A stretch of 64,000 nucleotides of DNA from Ceratotherium simum simum (GCF_000283155.1 NW_004454156.1:32509830-32573829); one strand, 5' to 3'. Counted from the first letter of the stretch, positions 45,560 to 57,399 are shown. Program-made: numbers and translations. Notes: generated by a model from the letters alone, not told the origin.

Positions 45560-45809
45560 TTTTTGTGTGTGTGTGTGTGTGAGGAAGATTAGCCCTGACC
45601 TAACATCTGTTGCCAATCCATCTCTTTTTGCTGAGGAAGATTGGCCCTGGGCTAACATCCGTGCCCATCTTCCTCTACTTTACATGGGACGCCACCACAG
45701 CATGGTTTGATAAGACGTGCATCAGTCTGTGTCCGGGATCTGAACTTATTGACTCCAGGCCACCGAAGCGGAGTGCGCGAACCTAACCACTACGCCACCT
45801 GGCTGGCCC
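45560..45809 (-). mobile_element. ERE SINE with 8-bp TSD
   Basis: Minus-strand copy with two body modules ('gaggaagattagccctgacc' and 'gctgaggaagattggccctg') and a head ending 'taaccactacgccacctggc'. TSD 'ccattctg' at 45552-45559 and 45810-45817. The A tail is replaced by a (GT)n tract at 45563-45582. Confidence 0.95.
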
Positions 45810-45817
45810 CCATTCTG

Positions 45818-46233
45818 ATTTTTTAATATTAAAATTCTGAGCTCAGAATTGTCTTAGAACTGAAACCTCACATTATTACATACAGCATGTTGTACTATTT
45901 TGCTCAACAAACAGATTCTGAGTATCCACTCTTAGCCAACTCCCGGGAATACAAAGATCAATTAGACTATGATCCCAACCCTAAGAAAGGGAAGAGAAAC
46001 ACAAAAGTAAATATATTACTAGAACTAGAAGCAACATTGGAGGGACCCTCCACTCCATGCAGAATTGTAGATCAAATATGGTAAATTGCCTTTTTGGGAA
46101 AGACTTGCTAAAAAGACTGTTCTCTATGACCCCTTAGAACCATTCAAATATTTTGGTCTCTTTCTCCTGAATCTTTCTTCCTATAAATGAGGTCCATGTC
46201 TTCCCACTTTATCCAGGCGAAGAGTACTCTGTT
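45818..46233. other. Unresolved spacer between EREs
   Basis: No gene or repeat recognised. Confidence 0.4.
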
Positions 46234-46455
46234 GTCCGAGCTAACATCTGTTGCCAATCTTCCTCTTTTTGCTTGAGGAAGATTGTCCCTGAGCTAATAT
46301 ATGTGGCAGTCTTCCTTTATTTTGTATGCAGGACGCTGCCATAGCGTGGCTTGATGAGCGGTGTGTAGGTCCATGCCCAGGATCCGAACCCGTGAACCCC
46401 GGCTCACGGAAGTAGAGTGCGCAAACTTAACCACTAGGCCACTGGGCTGGCCCCT
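46234..46455 (-). mobile_element. ERE SINE
   Basis: Minus-strand copy: 'gagctaacatctgttgccaa', 'gcttgaggaagattgtccct', 'gaggatccgaacccgtga'-type B-box region near 46380 and head 'cttaaccactaggccactgg'. It lies 425 bp from another ERE in the same orientation. Confidence 0.95.
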
Positions 46456-47282
46456 GGTTTTGCCTTCAAGTTTATTGACTCAGGACTGCCATTTGCCCAT
46501 TTGGTGCCTTTGTTCAAATTAGTAAATGGTGCTCCTTGTTCTGGGTGCCCTGGTGCAGAACTTGCACAACTGTGTGTGACAGCCCATGTCTCTCCACTTT
46601 CTACCTTACTTCGTTGTCATCTCCACTCTGGATAGCTCTGCAAACTGAGATAGCCTTTGAAATATAAATGCTTAAGAACGACCTCGGCTCTAGGGAAGCT
46701 TTTAAAAAAGGCAAATTTTGCATTATTTTTTAGAGAGAGGGATCAAGAAGTGAGTTATAGAGGGAAAGGTTTAGCAAAGAGGCTAGATATGGGAACGGTT
46801 GCCTGTAACTTCTATGTCCTCTGGTCTCATTCCCCTGTGATTATAGGATGTGGTCAGTTCACACTTATGCCCAAGTTACAGTGACTGGGAAGCCCTCTGC
46901 CTCACATCCTCTCATGCAGGAATGTAGGCCATTTGGGAAGAATCCTTAAAAGGATCTTCCTCTCTGGCTTCAGCTCTCATCATTTGTCTCTGCCACTCTG
47001 GAATCTGCTTTAAGGATCCCTACAGCTTTTCCTCTTCCACATGTTCATCATGAGGATACCTCGGTCCATGCAGGGTGGAGTGACCCAATCCTTTCCAGAC
47101 TGCCAGGACTTGGGGTGTGGGCTTCTGGCAGAGGTGGGGAGAGACGTCTCATGTTGTAACTCATCACAGTATTGAAGGATCCCCCCAGACATCTATGAGC
47201 TCTTGGTAAGACCAATACAATCTGCCTCCCCACAACTAACTATCCACTGGACTAGTGTCTAAAGGGAATCCATAATGAAAAT
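46456..47282. other. Unresolved non-coding stretch
   Basis: Nothing gene-like. 46650-46900 could be old ERV-type sequence but is unassigned. Confidence 0.35.
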
Positions 47283-47795
47283 TGATAATTCACCTTCCCC
47301 TACAAGACCCCTGGTGCTGATCCCAGTATGCCTTCCATCCCTTGTTACCTCAGTCACCACCACACTCTCAAACCTCTCTGGCCACTCGTGGTCCCCTGGA
47401 CGCATTCCCAAATTGTCCCGCACATCCAGTAACTTGACCCAATTTCACACCCATTCCCTGGTCAATTCATTCTATCCTCTGAATTACACCCCCAAATCTA
47501 CATCTGTCACCCCTTCTCTGTGTGTCCTCTTCCTATCTTTGCTGTAACTCCCCTGAGAGCACCCCTCCCCAGCCTTTCTTGATTTAAGCCTCCTACTCTT
47601 TGATAACCACTTTCTGGTTTTCCAGCTCATTTACTTGACTACTGCTCCTACCTGCACCCCACAAACACACATCTCAGACCTCATTAAGCCCTTTCAGGAG
47701 CCGGTTGTTATTCCCACCCCTCAAGGATCACCAAGCTAGGAGGCAAGATATGTGTCCTCAGGACTTCTCATTGTCTCTTCCAGACCCACTGTCCC
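47283..47795 (+). mobile_element. L2 LINE 5'/ORF fragment
   Basis: L2-like pyrimidine-rich coding sequence. 47583-47695 is about 85% identical to 48194-48306 of the adjoining L2 ('cctactctttgataaccact', 'ttccagctcatttacttgac', 'cagacctcattaag'). So either two L2 copies abut or L2 was partly duplicated. Confidence 0.65.
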
Positions 47796-47799
47796 TCCA

Positions 47800-48045
47800 A
47801 TCTGAAGCTACAGCTGTGAACCAAAGCAGATAAAGTCCTTGCCTTCATGAAGGGGGTTGGCGACAAACAACAAATACCTATCTAACATGTTGGCTGGTGA
47901 TAAATACTCTAGAAAAATGAAACAGGGGAAGAGGAGAAACAGCAATGACAGGATCAGAAACCAGTCTGGGAGGGAATGAACTGTGCAGATATCTGAGAGA
48001 GAAACAATGTGCAAAGACTCCGAGGGCAACCTCTAGATAAATGAT
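47800..48045 (-). mobile_element. L2 LINE 3' region, antisense
   Basis: 'gcagataaagtccttgcctt', 'catgaagggggttggcgaca', 'ctggtgataaatactctaga', 'aaatgaaacaggggaagagg', 'gtgcaaagactccgagggca' follows the antisense L2 3' end. It lies between the two sense L2 segments. Confidence 0.8.
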
Positions 48046-48079
48046 CCATCCAACATGCAGACCTCTGTCTTGCATTTCC

Positions 48080-49544
48080 ATACCCTTCTCACTTCAAGCA
48101 GTTTATTCCTCCACCAAATCTCAAGTGTCTTTTCACATGATTATGCCCTAGACCTTGTCGTTAGCAATAGCTGAACCACCTTCAAATTCTTTATTTAAGC
48201 ATCCTACTCCTTGATAACCACTTTCTGTTTTTCCAGCTCGTTTACTTCACTACTGCCCACACCCGCACCCACAAACACACTTCTCGGACCTCATTAAGGC
48301 CTCCACTGACCCTAATACTGTTTAACTCGCTATCACTTTTCTCTTTACTCAGCTTAGGAAACATAGTCCATCTCTGCAATCAATATCTTGTATATACCCT
48401 GCTCTCCTTGCCTCTCACGTCACCTCCACCAAACTGGCATGCTAGACCCCAACACTGCTCTCCACGGACTCTGCTTTTCTTCCTCAGGAGCAGAACATGA
48501 AGGTAGAAAACGCACATCCCTGCTGATGGACCTCACTTCAAATTATGATAACAAGTCATAGGAAGACTTTAGCGCTGCCTGGCAGTCCTACTGGATTCCC
48601 CCTATCCACTTATCCTCTCACCATTTAGACTACTATTTCGTAACATATCATCTCTCCTTAAATTTCCAACACTGCTCCGGCATCCTCACTCTAGCTGATG
48701 ACCTCATTTCTTCTTTCGTGGAGATGATGGAATCAGGAGGAAGACAACTGCCTCATCTTGCCACTTCCTTATCTACCCATGAACCCTCATCTCTTTCTCT
48801 AGACTCTGCCTTCTCTGCTGCGACAGTGGTGAAGTGGTCCAGCTCCTGAGTCAGGCCAGTTTCTGCATTTGTGCATTGGAGCTCATCCTCCCGCATCATT
48901 CGCAGACTTTGCTGCTCCTTCAATTATTCTATTTCTTGCATCATCAAATTCTCCCTTTGTACTGACTCATTCCCATCAGTATATAAACATGTGGGAAATA
49001 CCTATGATAATTAAACAAAACTAAACAAACTCTCCTTAGGCTTCATTTCCCATCTCAGGCTTAAGCCATTTCTTTGCTCTTCTTTAACGTAAAACTTGTA
49101 AAAAATTTGTCTATGCTTGCTGTCTCCAATCCACTCAATCCGGTCACTCTAAATCTCTCTTATTCAACCTGTTCCATTTAGGTTCTCCTCCCCTCTACCT
49201 CCGCCTCACTGCATTGAAACTGTTCAGTGTTACCAATGACTTCCTGACAAATTCCACTTCCTGACAATTTTTTATCTTTATCTCACTTGGCCTCTCAGGA
49301 GCATTGGACACAGTGGATCATTCCCTCCTTCTCAAAACCCTTTCTTCACTGGGCTTCTGAGCCACTCCACTCCTCCTATTTTCCTCTTACCCCGTTGGCT
49401 GCTCTTTCTCAACCTCCTTTGCTGGCCTTTCCTCCTCTTCCCGGCTCTACATGTGTTGGAATTCTCCAGTACACTGTTCTATTTACTCTCATTTCCTCTG
49501 TGAACTCATCTAGCCCCAAGGGATTAAATATCCTCAAAATTCTT
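48080..49544 (+). mobile_element. L2 LINE, ORF2 reverse-transcriptase part (segment 1 of 3)
   Basis: Decayed sense L2. 48690-48730 has 'agctgatgacctcatttctt' and 48965-49000 'cattcccatcagtatataaa'. 49302-49360 translates as G-A-L-D-T-V-D-H-S-L-L-L-K-T-L-S-S-L-G-F then a stop, matching the L2 reverse-transcriptase core (..DTVDHSLLLETLSSLGF..). Multiple stops and frameshifts; inactive. The L2 resumes at 51410 after an L1 insertion. Confidence 0.85.
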
Positions 49545-51409
49545 GGTGTTTTTTAATTAATTAATTTTTTTATTGCAGTAACATTGGTCTGTAACATTGT
49601 ATAAATTTCTGGCATACATCATTATACTTCTATTTCTGCATTGATTACATCGTGTTCACCACCCGAATACTAATTACAATCCACCACCACACTCATGTGC
49701 CTAATCATCCCTTTCTCCCTCCTCCCTCCCTTCCTCCCCTCTGGTAACCACCAATCCAATCTCTGTCTCTATGTGTTTGTTTGTTTTTGTTTTATCTTCT
49801 ACTCATGAGTGAGATCATATGGTATTTGACTTTCTCCCTCTGACTTATTTTGCTTAGCATAATACCCTCAATGTCCATCCATGTTGTCACAAATGGCTGG
49901 ATTTCATCATTTCTTATGGCTGAGTAGTATTCCATTGTGTATATATGCCACATCTTCTTCATCCATTCATCCCTCGATGGGTACTTAGGTTGCTTCCAAG
50001 TTTTAGCTATTGTGAATAATGCTGCAATGAACACAGGGGTGCATGTATCTTTACGCATTGGTGTTTTCACATTCTTGGGATAAATACCAAGCAGTGGAAT
50101 AGCTGGATTGTATGGTAGTTCTATCCTTAATTTTTTGAGGAATCTCCATCCTGTTTTCCATAGTGGCTGCACCAGTTTGCACTCCCACCAGCAGTGTGTG
50201 AGAGTTCCCTTCTCTCCACATCCTCTCCAACACTTGTTGTTTCCTGTATTGTTCATTATAGCCATTCTGACAGGAGTGAGGTGATATCTCATTGTAGTTT
50301 TGATTTGCATTTCCCTGATAGTTAATGATGTTGAACATCTTTTCATGTGCCTGTTGGCCATCTGTATATCTTCTTTGAAGAAATGTTTGTTCAGGTCTTT
50401 TGCCCATTTTTTAATTGGGTTGTTAGTTTTTTTATTGTTGAGATGTATGAGTGCTTTATATATTTTGGAGATTAACCCCTTATCGGATGTATGGTTTGCA
50501 AATATCTTCTCCCAATTGTTAGGTTGTCTTTTCGTTTTGTTGATGGTTTCCTTTGCTGTGCAGAAGCTTTTCAGTTTGATGTAGTCCCATTTGTTTATTT
50601 TTTCTATCGTTTCTCTTGCCTGGTCCAACATGGTGCTTGAAAATATGTTGCTGACACCAATGTCAAAGAGCGTACTTCCTATGTTTTCTTCTAGAAGTTT
50701 CATGTCTTACATTCAAGTCTTTAATCCATTTTGAGTTAATTTTTGTGTATGGTGTAAGATAATGGTCTACTTTCATTTTTTTGCATGTGGCTGTCCAATT
50801 TTCCCAACACCATTTGTTGAAGAGACTTTCCTTTCTCCATTATATGTTCTTGGCTCCTTTGTCAAAAATTAGCTGTCCATAGATGTGTGGGTTTATTTCT
50901 GGGCTTTCAATTCTATTCCATTGATCTGTGTGTCTGTTTTTGTGCCAGTACCATGCTGTTTTGGTTACTGTAGCTTTGTAGTATATTTTGAAATCAGGTA
51001 GTGTGACATCACCAGCTTTGTTCTTTTTTCTCAGGATTCTTTTGGGTATTCAGGGTCTTTTGTTGTTCCATATAAATTTTAGGATTCTTTGTTCTATTTC
51101 TGTGAAAAGTGTTGTTGGAACGTTGATAGGGATTGCACTGAATCTATAGATTGCTTTAGGAAGCATGGACATCTTAACTACATTAATTCTTGCAATCTAA
51201 GAGCGTGGAATATCTTTCCATTTCTTTATGCCTTCTTCAATTTCTTTCGGCAATGTTTTATGGTTTTCAGTATAGAGATCTTTCACCTCTTTGGTTAAGT
51301 TTATTCCTAGGTATTTTATTCTTTTTGTTGCAATTGTAAATGGGATTGTATTCTTCATTTCTCACTCTGCTGCTTCGTTGTTAGTTTATAGAAATGCAAC
51401 TGATTGCAA
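49545..51409 (-). mobile_element. L1 LINE, 5'-truncated, inserted in L2
   Basis: Minus-oriented L1 of about 1.86 kb. The 3' UTR and T-rich tail complement are at 49545-49790, then the C-terminal part of ORF2, with 5' truncation near 51409. Flanking 'aaaattcttg' (49536-49545) and 'aatattctta' (51410-51419) form a likely imperfect TSD. L2 sequence continues on both sides. Confidence 0.95.
49792..50703 (-). pseudogene. L1 ORF2p C-terminal remnant (303 codons)
   Basis: Open frame encoding the C-terminal end of LINE-1 ORF2p, whose full protein is about 1,275 residues with endonuclease, reverse transcriptase and C-terminal domain. The piece has '[19 protein letters not shown]' (residues ~86-104) and '[12 protein letters not shown]' (~138-149). 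The Cys/His motif C-W-R-G-C-G...T-H-C-W-W-E-C is at ~159-175, with '[11 protein letters not shown]' (~254-264) near the end. The endonuclease and the catalytic reverse-transcriptase core are missing by truncation. Openness reflects a fairly recent insertion, not function. Confidence 0.93.
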
Positions 51410-52190
51410 TATTCTTAATACTTCCAAATTTTTTCTCTACTCTCACCTCTTCTCTGAGCTCCAGAATTGTATATCCAGCTGTCTATTTTGGATTCAACTA
51501 AAGAGGTGAATGTCTAAATGGCAAAAGCAGATCTCTTCGTTCCACCTCCCAACCCTCTTCTCCTTCGTCAGTAAGTGGCACCATCATGCACCCAGTTTCT
51601 CAGGCTCCAAACCCTAGGAGTTCTCCCTGAATCCTCACTTTCCCTTGGCCCCAGATCCAATGCAACAGCAAATCCAAAACAGGTCACTTTTCAGCACCTC
51701 ATTTGTTACCATTCTAATCTACAACGCTGTTCTCCTGTGTGGAATAATAAAACAGTCTCCTGATTGATTTCCCCACTCCGCTCCTGCGACCTACATTCAG
51801 TTCTCCACGCAACAGCTGGAATGATCTTTTAAAACCATAAATCAGTTCATGGTGCTCTTTTGCTAGAAATCTACTAATGATTCCCCAGGGTACTCAGAAC
51901 AAAATCCTAAAACTCCTTACAATGGTCTCAACGGCTTATGTGATCAGCCCCTGGTTATCTCTTCAAACCCGTCTTCCACCACTTGGTGCCTGGAATGACA
52001 TTTCCTCATACTTTTGCATAGCTTTCTTCCCCACTTCGTTAGATCTTTACTCAACTGTTACCTCTTCAGAGACGCCTTCTTTGCCCCCTCTGTTTGAAAT
52101 AGCAATTCCTGTTACTTTTATTCCCCTTAACTTGCTTGTTTTTCTTTATAGCGTTTATTCTACAGCTTTTTTATATATCTGTGTTTAAAA
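51410..52190 (+). mobile_element. L2 LINE, segment 2 of 3
   Basis: 'cttctctgagctccagaatt' with 'gtatatccagctgtctattt' continues the L2 ORF after the L1. Then 'gcaacagctggaatgatctt', 'ttacaatggtctcaacggct', 'cctggaatgacatttcctca', 'ctcttcagagacgccttctt' follow L2 order to 'tttctttatagcgtttattc'. Confidence 0.9.
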
Positions 52191-52862
52191 ATTCAGTAAA
52201 GTTCATAATATTAACAGAATAAATAAGAAAAGCCATACGAACATTTTAATTGATGCAAAAGTACATTTGACAAAAGTCAACACCTCGTCATTATAAAATC
52301 TCTCCACAAACTAGGAATAGGAGGAAACAGCCTCAATCTGTTAAAGGACATCTATAAAAAATTTACAATTAACATCATAATTAATAGTGAAATATTGAAT
52401 TCTTTCCCCCTAAGATCAAGAATAAGGTGAGGATGTCCACTGTCACCACTCTATTTAATATTGTACTGGACATCTTAGCCTTTGCAATAAGGCAAGATAA
52501 AGAAATAAAAGGCATAAGGATCAGAAAGGAAGGGTAAAACTGTCTCTACTTGCAGATGTCATGATTATTTATATAGAAAAATCTAAGTAACCCCCCCAAC
52601 ATTTTCTATAAATAGTAAGTGAATTTAACAAGGTTGCATAGTACAAGGTTAATATAAAAAAATCAACTGTGTTGTATTTGTTGGCAGGAAATAATTGGAA
52701 AATGAAATTTAAAAATTCTATTTACAATAGCTTTAAAAACATAAAATGCTTAGAGCTAAATATAACAAAAGTCAAGATCTGTACACTAAAAATTACAAAA
52801 CACTGCTCAGAAAAATAAAATAAATAAGTACAAGCATATACCATGTTTAAAGATTGGCAGAC
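52191..52862 (+). mobile_element. L1 LINE internal ORF2 fragment, inserted in L2
   Basis: Sense L1 reverse-transcriptase coding sequence: 'cgaacattttaattgatgca', 'ccccctaagatcaagaataa', 'tctacttgcagatgtcatga', 'atataccatgtttaaagatt', 'ggcagact'. The FADD catalytic region reads L-A-D-V here, so the second aspartate is lost. Neither a 5' start nor a 3' UTR/poly-A is present; the fragment is bounded by L2 on both sides. Many indels; inactive. Confidence 0.9.
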
Positions 52863-53035
52863 TAAAATGTATCTATTTGTGTTTATATGTTTATCATCTG
52901 TGTCTCCTACTGGAATGTAAGCTCTTTGAAAGCAGGAATTTTTTCCTGTTTCATTCCCTGATGTATCTTCAGTGTCTATTAACAGTGTCTGGCACACAGT
53001 AGTTGCTCATTCAATATTGATGAATGAATGACTAT
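52863..53035 (+). mobile_element. L2 LINE 3' end, segment 3 of 3
   Basis: 'tactggaatgtaagctcttt', 'cagtgtctggcacacagtag', 'ttgctcattcaatattgatg', 'aatgaatgac' is the L2 3' terminus and completes the copy that began near 48080. Confidence 0.93.
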
Positions 53036-53564
53036 GTGAGTCTCCAAAGCAGTTTTGATTTTTCTCAGAGTCTCACAAAGTTTCTCATGAAAACAATCCT
53101 ATCTGTCTTATTCCTCTAGCCATAGGGTCCAAAACTAGCTTCAATCTTCATCTCCTCTTCTGTCTCCAACCCACAGCTAGAACTCTAGTCTCTTCCACTA
53201 GTCTCTGAACAGAAGCTCCAGGAGTAAATGGAGTGCAGAGACTATTTGCTAGCCAAAACACCTTATTAGAGCAGGCACTGTCTGCCAAGGTTAGGGAGGA
53301 ATAGATTCAAGTCTTGCAGTTGAGTTGGGTAGGGCTGGATAGTTACCGTGAAACAATGAGGAGCCAAAAAATCTGGACACAGAGAGGGAAGTTAAATTCT
53401 GTAATGTTTCCCAAGATGAGGGTGCAGATTAAAGCTGAGAGACAAAACCAAAGAAAAAGCCAGAAGCTGGGTAGAGTCTGTAGGGAGGGAGAAGACAGGA
53501 CAATTGTTAAGACCAGGTTTGCCCCTCTCCTGGGAAGAAGAAGATGGCTCATCTATAACGGATT
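53036..53564. other. Unresolved non-coding stretch
   Basis: No repeat recognised; the 118-codon frame 53314-53670 ends in a MIR and is rejected. Confidence 0.35.
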
Positions 53565-53762
53565 GGAAACCCCAAAGGATTTGAAGTCAGATATAGGTTT
53601 AAAACCCAGTTATACACATGGGGGAAGCTCTTGCTTTCCCTCAGGCTCACTGTCTTTCACTATAAAATAGGAATTTTAATACCTCCCATGCCCATCTTGT
53701 AGGATCATTGTGATGATCAAATGAGATAAGTACCATGGAGAGATTATTCTTATTTATTAGCC
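53565..53762 (+). mobile_element. MIR SINE
   Basis: Sense MIR: 'gaagtcagatataggtttaa', 'cttgctttccctcaggctca', 'ctataaaataggaattttaa', 'taggatcattgtgatgatca', 'aatgagataagtacc'. Diverged but in order. Confidence 0.8.
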
Positions 53763-53825
53763 AAGACTTATCATTACTAAAGTTCTGAAGAGTGTTCAAG
53801 TTTAAGTCTTCATGGTTCATTGTTT

Positions 53826-53879
53826 AATTTGATGTGAATTCCCATAAGACCTAATTTGACGTGAATTCCCATAAGACCT
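53826..53879. repeat. 27-bp tandem duplication (2 copies)
   Basis: Units 53826-53852 and 53853-53879 ('aatttgatgtgaattcccat' followed by 'aagacct'), one t/c difference. Confidence 0.97.
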
Positions 53880-55334
53880 TTCCATATTCAAAAATAAATA
53901 TAAAAATCCATTTTGCTGCCAAATATACGATTATAGGGAAGACAATTCATGCCTTTGGTTACCTGCAATAGTGTGCAGAACAGATAGTGACTATGCCATC
54001 TTCTTACAGAGTTGAAAAACATCTCTTCTACACTTGGTCTTGTTTTCCAGCTACATAATCCCTTTCAGAGGGATCTTTTATAAATAATCCAACAAAAAAG
54101 CATCCAATAAATAAAAGATTCCAACAAAGAACCATCCAATACCTGGAATAAAGACAGAATTAACTCAAAATAATTCATAAATCTCTCAGTTAAAAACTTC
54201 AACATCAGGTTTACATTTAGTCACAATAATAAGTAGTTGGACCAAGTGCAGCTTGTATTTATAATGAAATCTCCTCAGTAAATTCAATTATTTAAAAAAA
54301 AGAAGTCCTCCTGGTTTATATAACAAGCACAAAATAACCAGAAAGCATCATTAAAATTAACTATACATTGTGCAGAAATAGAATATTTAATAGTTTTGAG
54401 TACTTTGCCATTTATTACATAGAAGAGCTGTAAGTAGGTCAAATCAATGACAAGAAATGTCACATCACTCCAGAGATTCACAGATAGGCATGTGTATTTC
54501 ACGACATCTCTTATCTTCTGCCTTGAACTTCTGCTTCCCATCATTGTTTTTTGTTAGCGATTCTACCTGACTTAAGGTTGGTCTGTCCCCTTGTCTACGA
54601 TTGTAAAAGACAATTCACCAATATAATTTCTCAGGAACTGCTAAATTCTAAACCCTTGTTTCTATGGAGCTGATAGGTAGAAAAGTGCGGCTTAGACATA
54701 TGAGTGAAAGGAAGAACATGTTTCTGACTTGTCTAGATTCTAAATGATACTGAAATATGAGCCATATGGCTGAGGCCTCAAAGCTAGGAAGTAGCCAAAC
54801 TGGGATTTTAGCTCAAGTCTGACTCTAAACATTGTTCTTTTGTACAGAAACAGCACTGTGTCTCGTGGGAAAAATCACATAAAGCTTATAAAGGATTTGG
54901 GTGGAAACTAGTGACAACCAGAAATGTTACAAAAAAGCCATTTCATACAATGGTTTGAAATATTCCGCCCCCAGTCAATGTAGGGATTTGTGATGGTCTT
55001 CGTGACCTATCATGTCAGCGACAAAAATAACCATTGGCCCAATTGCTTAGAGCTTGAAATAAATCAGAGAAAGGCAATCAATCAGTCAAATATTTTTCAA
55101 GGGTCTTCTGTTTGCTCAACACTATACTAGACTCTGTGGGAAATGATAGTTCACACATCAAAGATCTTTGGCAAGCAAGAGGTGAATGTGAAATAGTATT
55201 ATTAGAGAAAAACTACAGGAGGTGGTCCAGCTTCAAAGAACTTAAAATCTTAACGTGAAGGAAGGGGTTTTGCAAATAACAATAGATCTTCATTATCATA
55301 AACAATGTATAAAATGTACTTAATTGGTGATGAG
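53880..55334. other. Unresolved AT-rich stretch
   Basis: No gene or repeat recognised; imperfect 'atccaacaaa/atccaataaa' repeats near 54090-54140. Confidence 0.35.
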
Positions 55335-55562
55335 ACCGGGGCAGGCAAACTGTTTCTGTAAAGGGCCAGATAGTAAATATTTTAAGTTTTCGGGGCCGTG
55401 CTGTCTCGGTTGGAGCTACTCAACTCAGCTGTTGTAGTGTGAAATCAACCATAGACGATAAAGGAAAGGAATGAGCATGGCTGTGTTCCAATAAAACTTT
55501 ATTTACAAACACAGGTAGCCCACTGTTTCGATCCACCAGTTGTACTTTGCTAACCCCTTGTT
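55335..55562. mobile_element. MER1-group hAT MITE
   Basis: Left 'gggcaggcaaactg', right 'tttgctaacccc' are the inverted ends. The interior has 'tctgtaaagggccagatagt', 'aaatattttaagttttcggg', 'gttccaataaaactttattt', the standard order of this common non-autonomous hAT-type element. Confidence 0.88.
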
Positions 55563-55937
55563 TAGATTGAATGTGAGAGAAGGCTGCAGAAGAGATTGCT
55601 GTTGAACAGTCAAGGAAGATTTAGTTATAACCACCTTTTATGCAGAGCTGAATGTTCTGCCAGGCACTCTATGTATTGAATTTTAAGGCCCCCAATGCAA
55701 GTTGCCCAAAGTTTCACAATTTAGTAATAGGTGGCCTAGACTTAAACCCAGGTATACCTGACCTCAACTCTCTACTTTCTCACCACAATAAGCTGCCACT
55801 GTTGGTAGATCTGCCCATTTCCCCCCCCTCACTCAACATCTTAGAGAACATGGGAGTGCGCTATTAATAACAAGACTACCCCGTTGCACAATTCAGGGAT
55901 CAAAACTCGCACAGAATACAATGGCCCCTTGGAGAGT
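55563..55937. other. Unresolved spacer
   Basis: Partly antisense MIR-like near 55710-55790 ('taataggtggcctagactta'), not firm. Confidence 0.4.
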
Positions 55938-56118
55938 TGTTTCTCACACTTTGCTGCACGTTATATTCTCCTGGGAGGTTTAGAAAATGCTGTTGCCCAG
56001 ACCACACCCCATACCAATTAAATCAGAATCTCTAGGGATGGGACCCAGGCATCAGTATTTTTTTGAAGTGTTCCAAGGTCATTCCAAAGTCCAGCTAAGG
56101 TTGAGAACCACTGCTCTG
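55938..56118. mobile_element. MER5-type hAT MITE
   Basis: 'tttctcacactttgctgcac', 'attctcctgggaggtttaga', 'aattaaatcagaatctctag', 'ggttgagaaccactg' matches the MER5A consensus with its right inverted terminus intact. Confidence 0.9.
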
Positions 56119-56464
56119 AAGCACGATGTTGTCATCTATGGGTGGCATATGTAAATGGCACCTCCTGGAGTTGTGCAAGGTGATGGTCTGGGCTAAACCT
56201 CACTAATGAATTAAACATGTGTTATTAATTAAACAATTCACTAAGTATTTATAGAGCACCTTCTTGGTGCCAGTCACTATCGTAGATCCTGAAGAAACAG
56301 TGGAATGGAATAGGTCAGCAAGGGAAGAATCAGCAACTTGTCCTTGATTATGTCAAACCATCATATTCCTTGAATTTTCTTTATTTCCTTCCTGTCTCTG
56401 CTAGTACTTAATAAAGCCTTTTGAAAAGTCTAGGCTGTCTTCTCTTTGCTCATGGAAAGCACTT
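56119..56464. other. Unresolved, partly MIR/L2-like
   Basis: 'ctaagtatttatagagcacc' followed by 'ttcttggtgccagtcactat' at about 56241 looks like an antisense L2/MIR terminus; the remainder is unassigned. Confidence 0.45.
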
Positions 56465-56712
56465 TCTCCCATGTTCCACTTATAGTAATAACATAGCTAA
56501 CATTTATTGAACACCTATCATCCTGCAAGTGTATACTTGTGTGGTGTCACAACGCTGAGAATCATGTTTACTGTGTTCATCTCTGGTTTACACGTGGTTA
56601 AACAGTTTCAGTGTGTTGCCCAAGGTTACCTGGAGAGCGAGGGTAAAGATAGAGTCTATATCCAGGTCTTCTTGTTTCCATAACCCAGGTGCTTAACCAC
56701 TGAGAAGTACTA
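56465..56712 (-). mobile_element. MIR SINE
   Basis: Antisense MIR: 'agctaacatttattgaacac', 'gtgttgcccaaggttacctg', 'gtctatatccaggtcttctt', 'gtgcttaaccactgag'. The interior is diverged. Confidence 0.8.
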
Positions 56713-57399
56713 CCTGGGTCACCTCCTCGATAAACATTGGCCATCGATGGAAATAATGAATGAGCAAATGAGAGAAAAAGCTTTCATTTGAGTCAGACCA
56801 TTAATTAAGGAGGAAAAGTGTTCCTCTGGGCATGATGTTGGGATGACAATGGCAAATAATGATAAGAAAGAAAAAAAAAAAGAATGTAAGGATACCTTTG
56901 ACCGGCAACCTCTTGACCAACTGGAAGGTTTCACTCCAGAACTTTTCCTTATTCAAATCCTTCAATCTGCATTTAGCATTAAGTAGCAGGGTTGTTTCAT
57001 TAGAAGCAGCAACTTGAAGCATGTGCAGAATCAGGATAGATGGAGAGGAGAGTATCTTCCAGGCTCAAATGCCACCATTTCAGTGAGGAATTCCTTTTTC
57101 TTTCTGCTTTCTCCAGCTATCCAAGACAGAATGAATAGTTCCCTCCTCTGAGAATCCAGAGCACTTTACTCCTACCCAGAACATATGGTTCTCATCACAG
57201 CAATTTCAAGTTATTATTATTATTATTTTTGACTTCTCTGCTTTCCCCACTATGCTGTAATCTCATTAAGAGCAGATATAATACTATATTAAGCTATGTT
57301 ATCACTAGCCTATTCTCAGCCTAGCATGGGGCCAGGCACAGAATAGGTGGTCAATTAAAGTTTGCTCTGCTCCAGAGGCTATACTTTGAATGTCTAGTA
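56713..57399. other. Unresolved stretch with an L2-like end
   Basis: 57300-57366 ('gcctagcatggggccaggca' then 'cagaataggtggtcaattaa') resembles an L2 3' end in sense; otherwise nothing. A (TTA)n run is at about 57212-57227. Confidence 0.45.
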
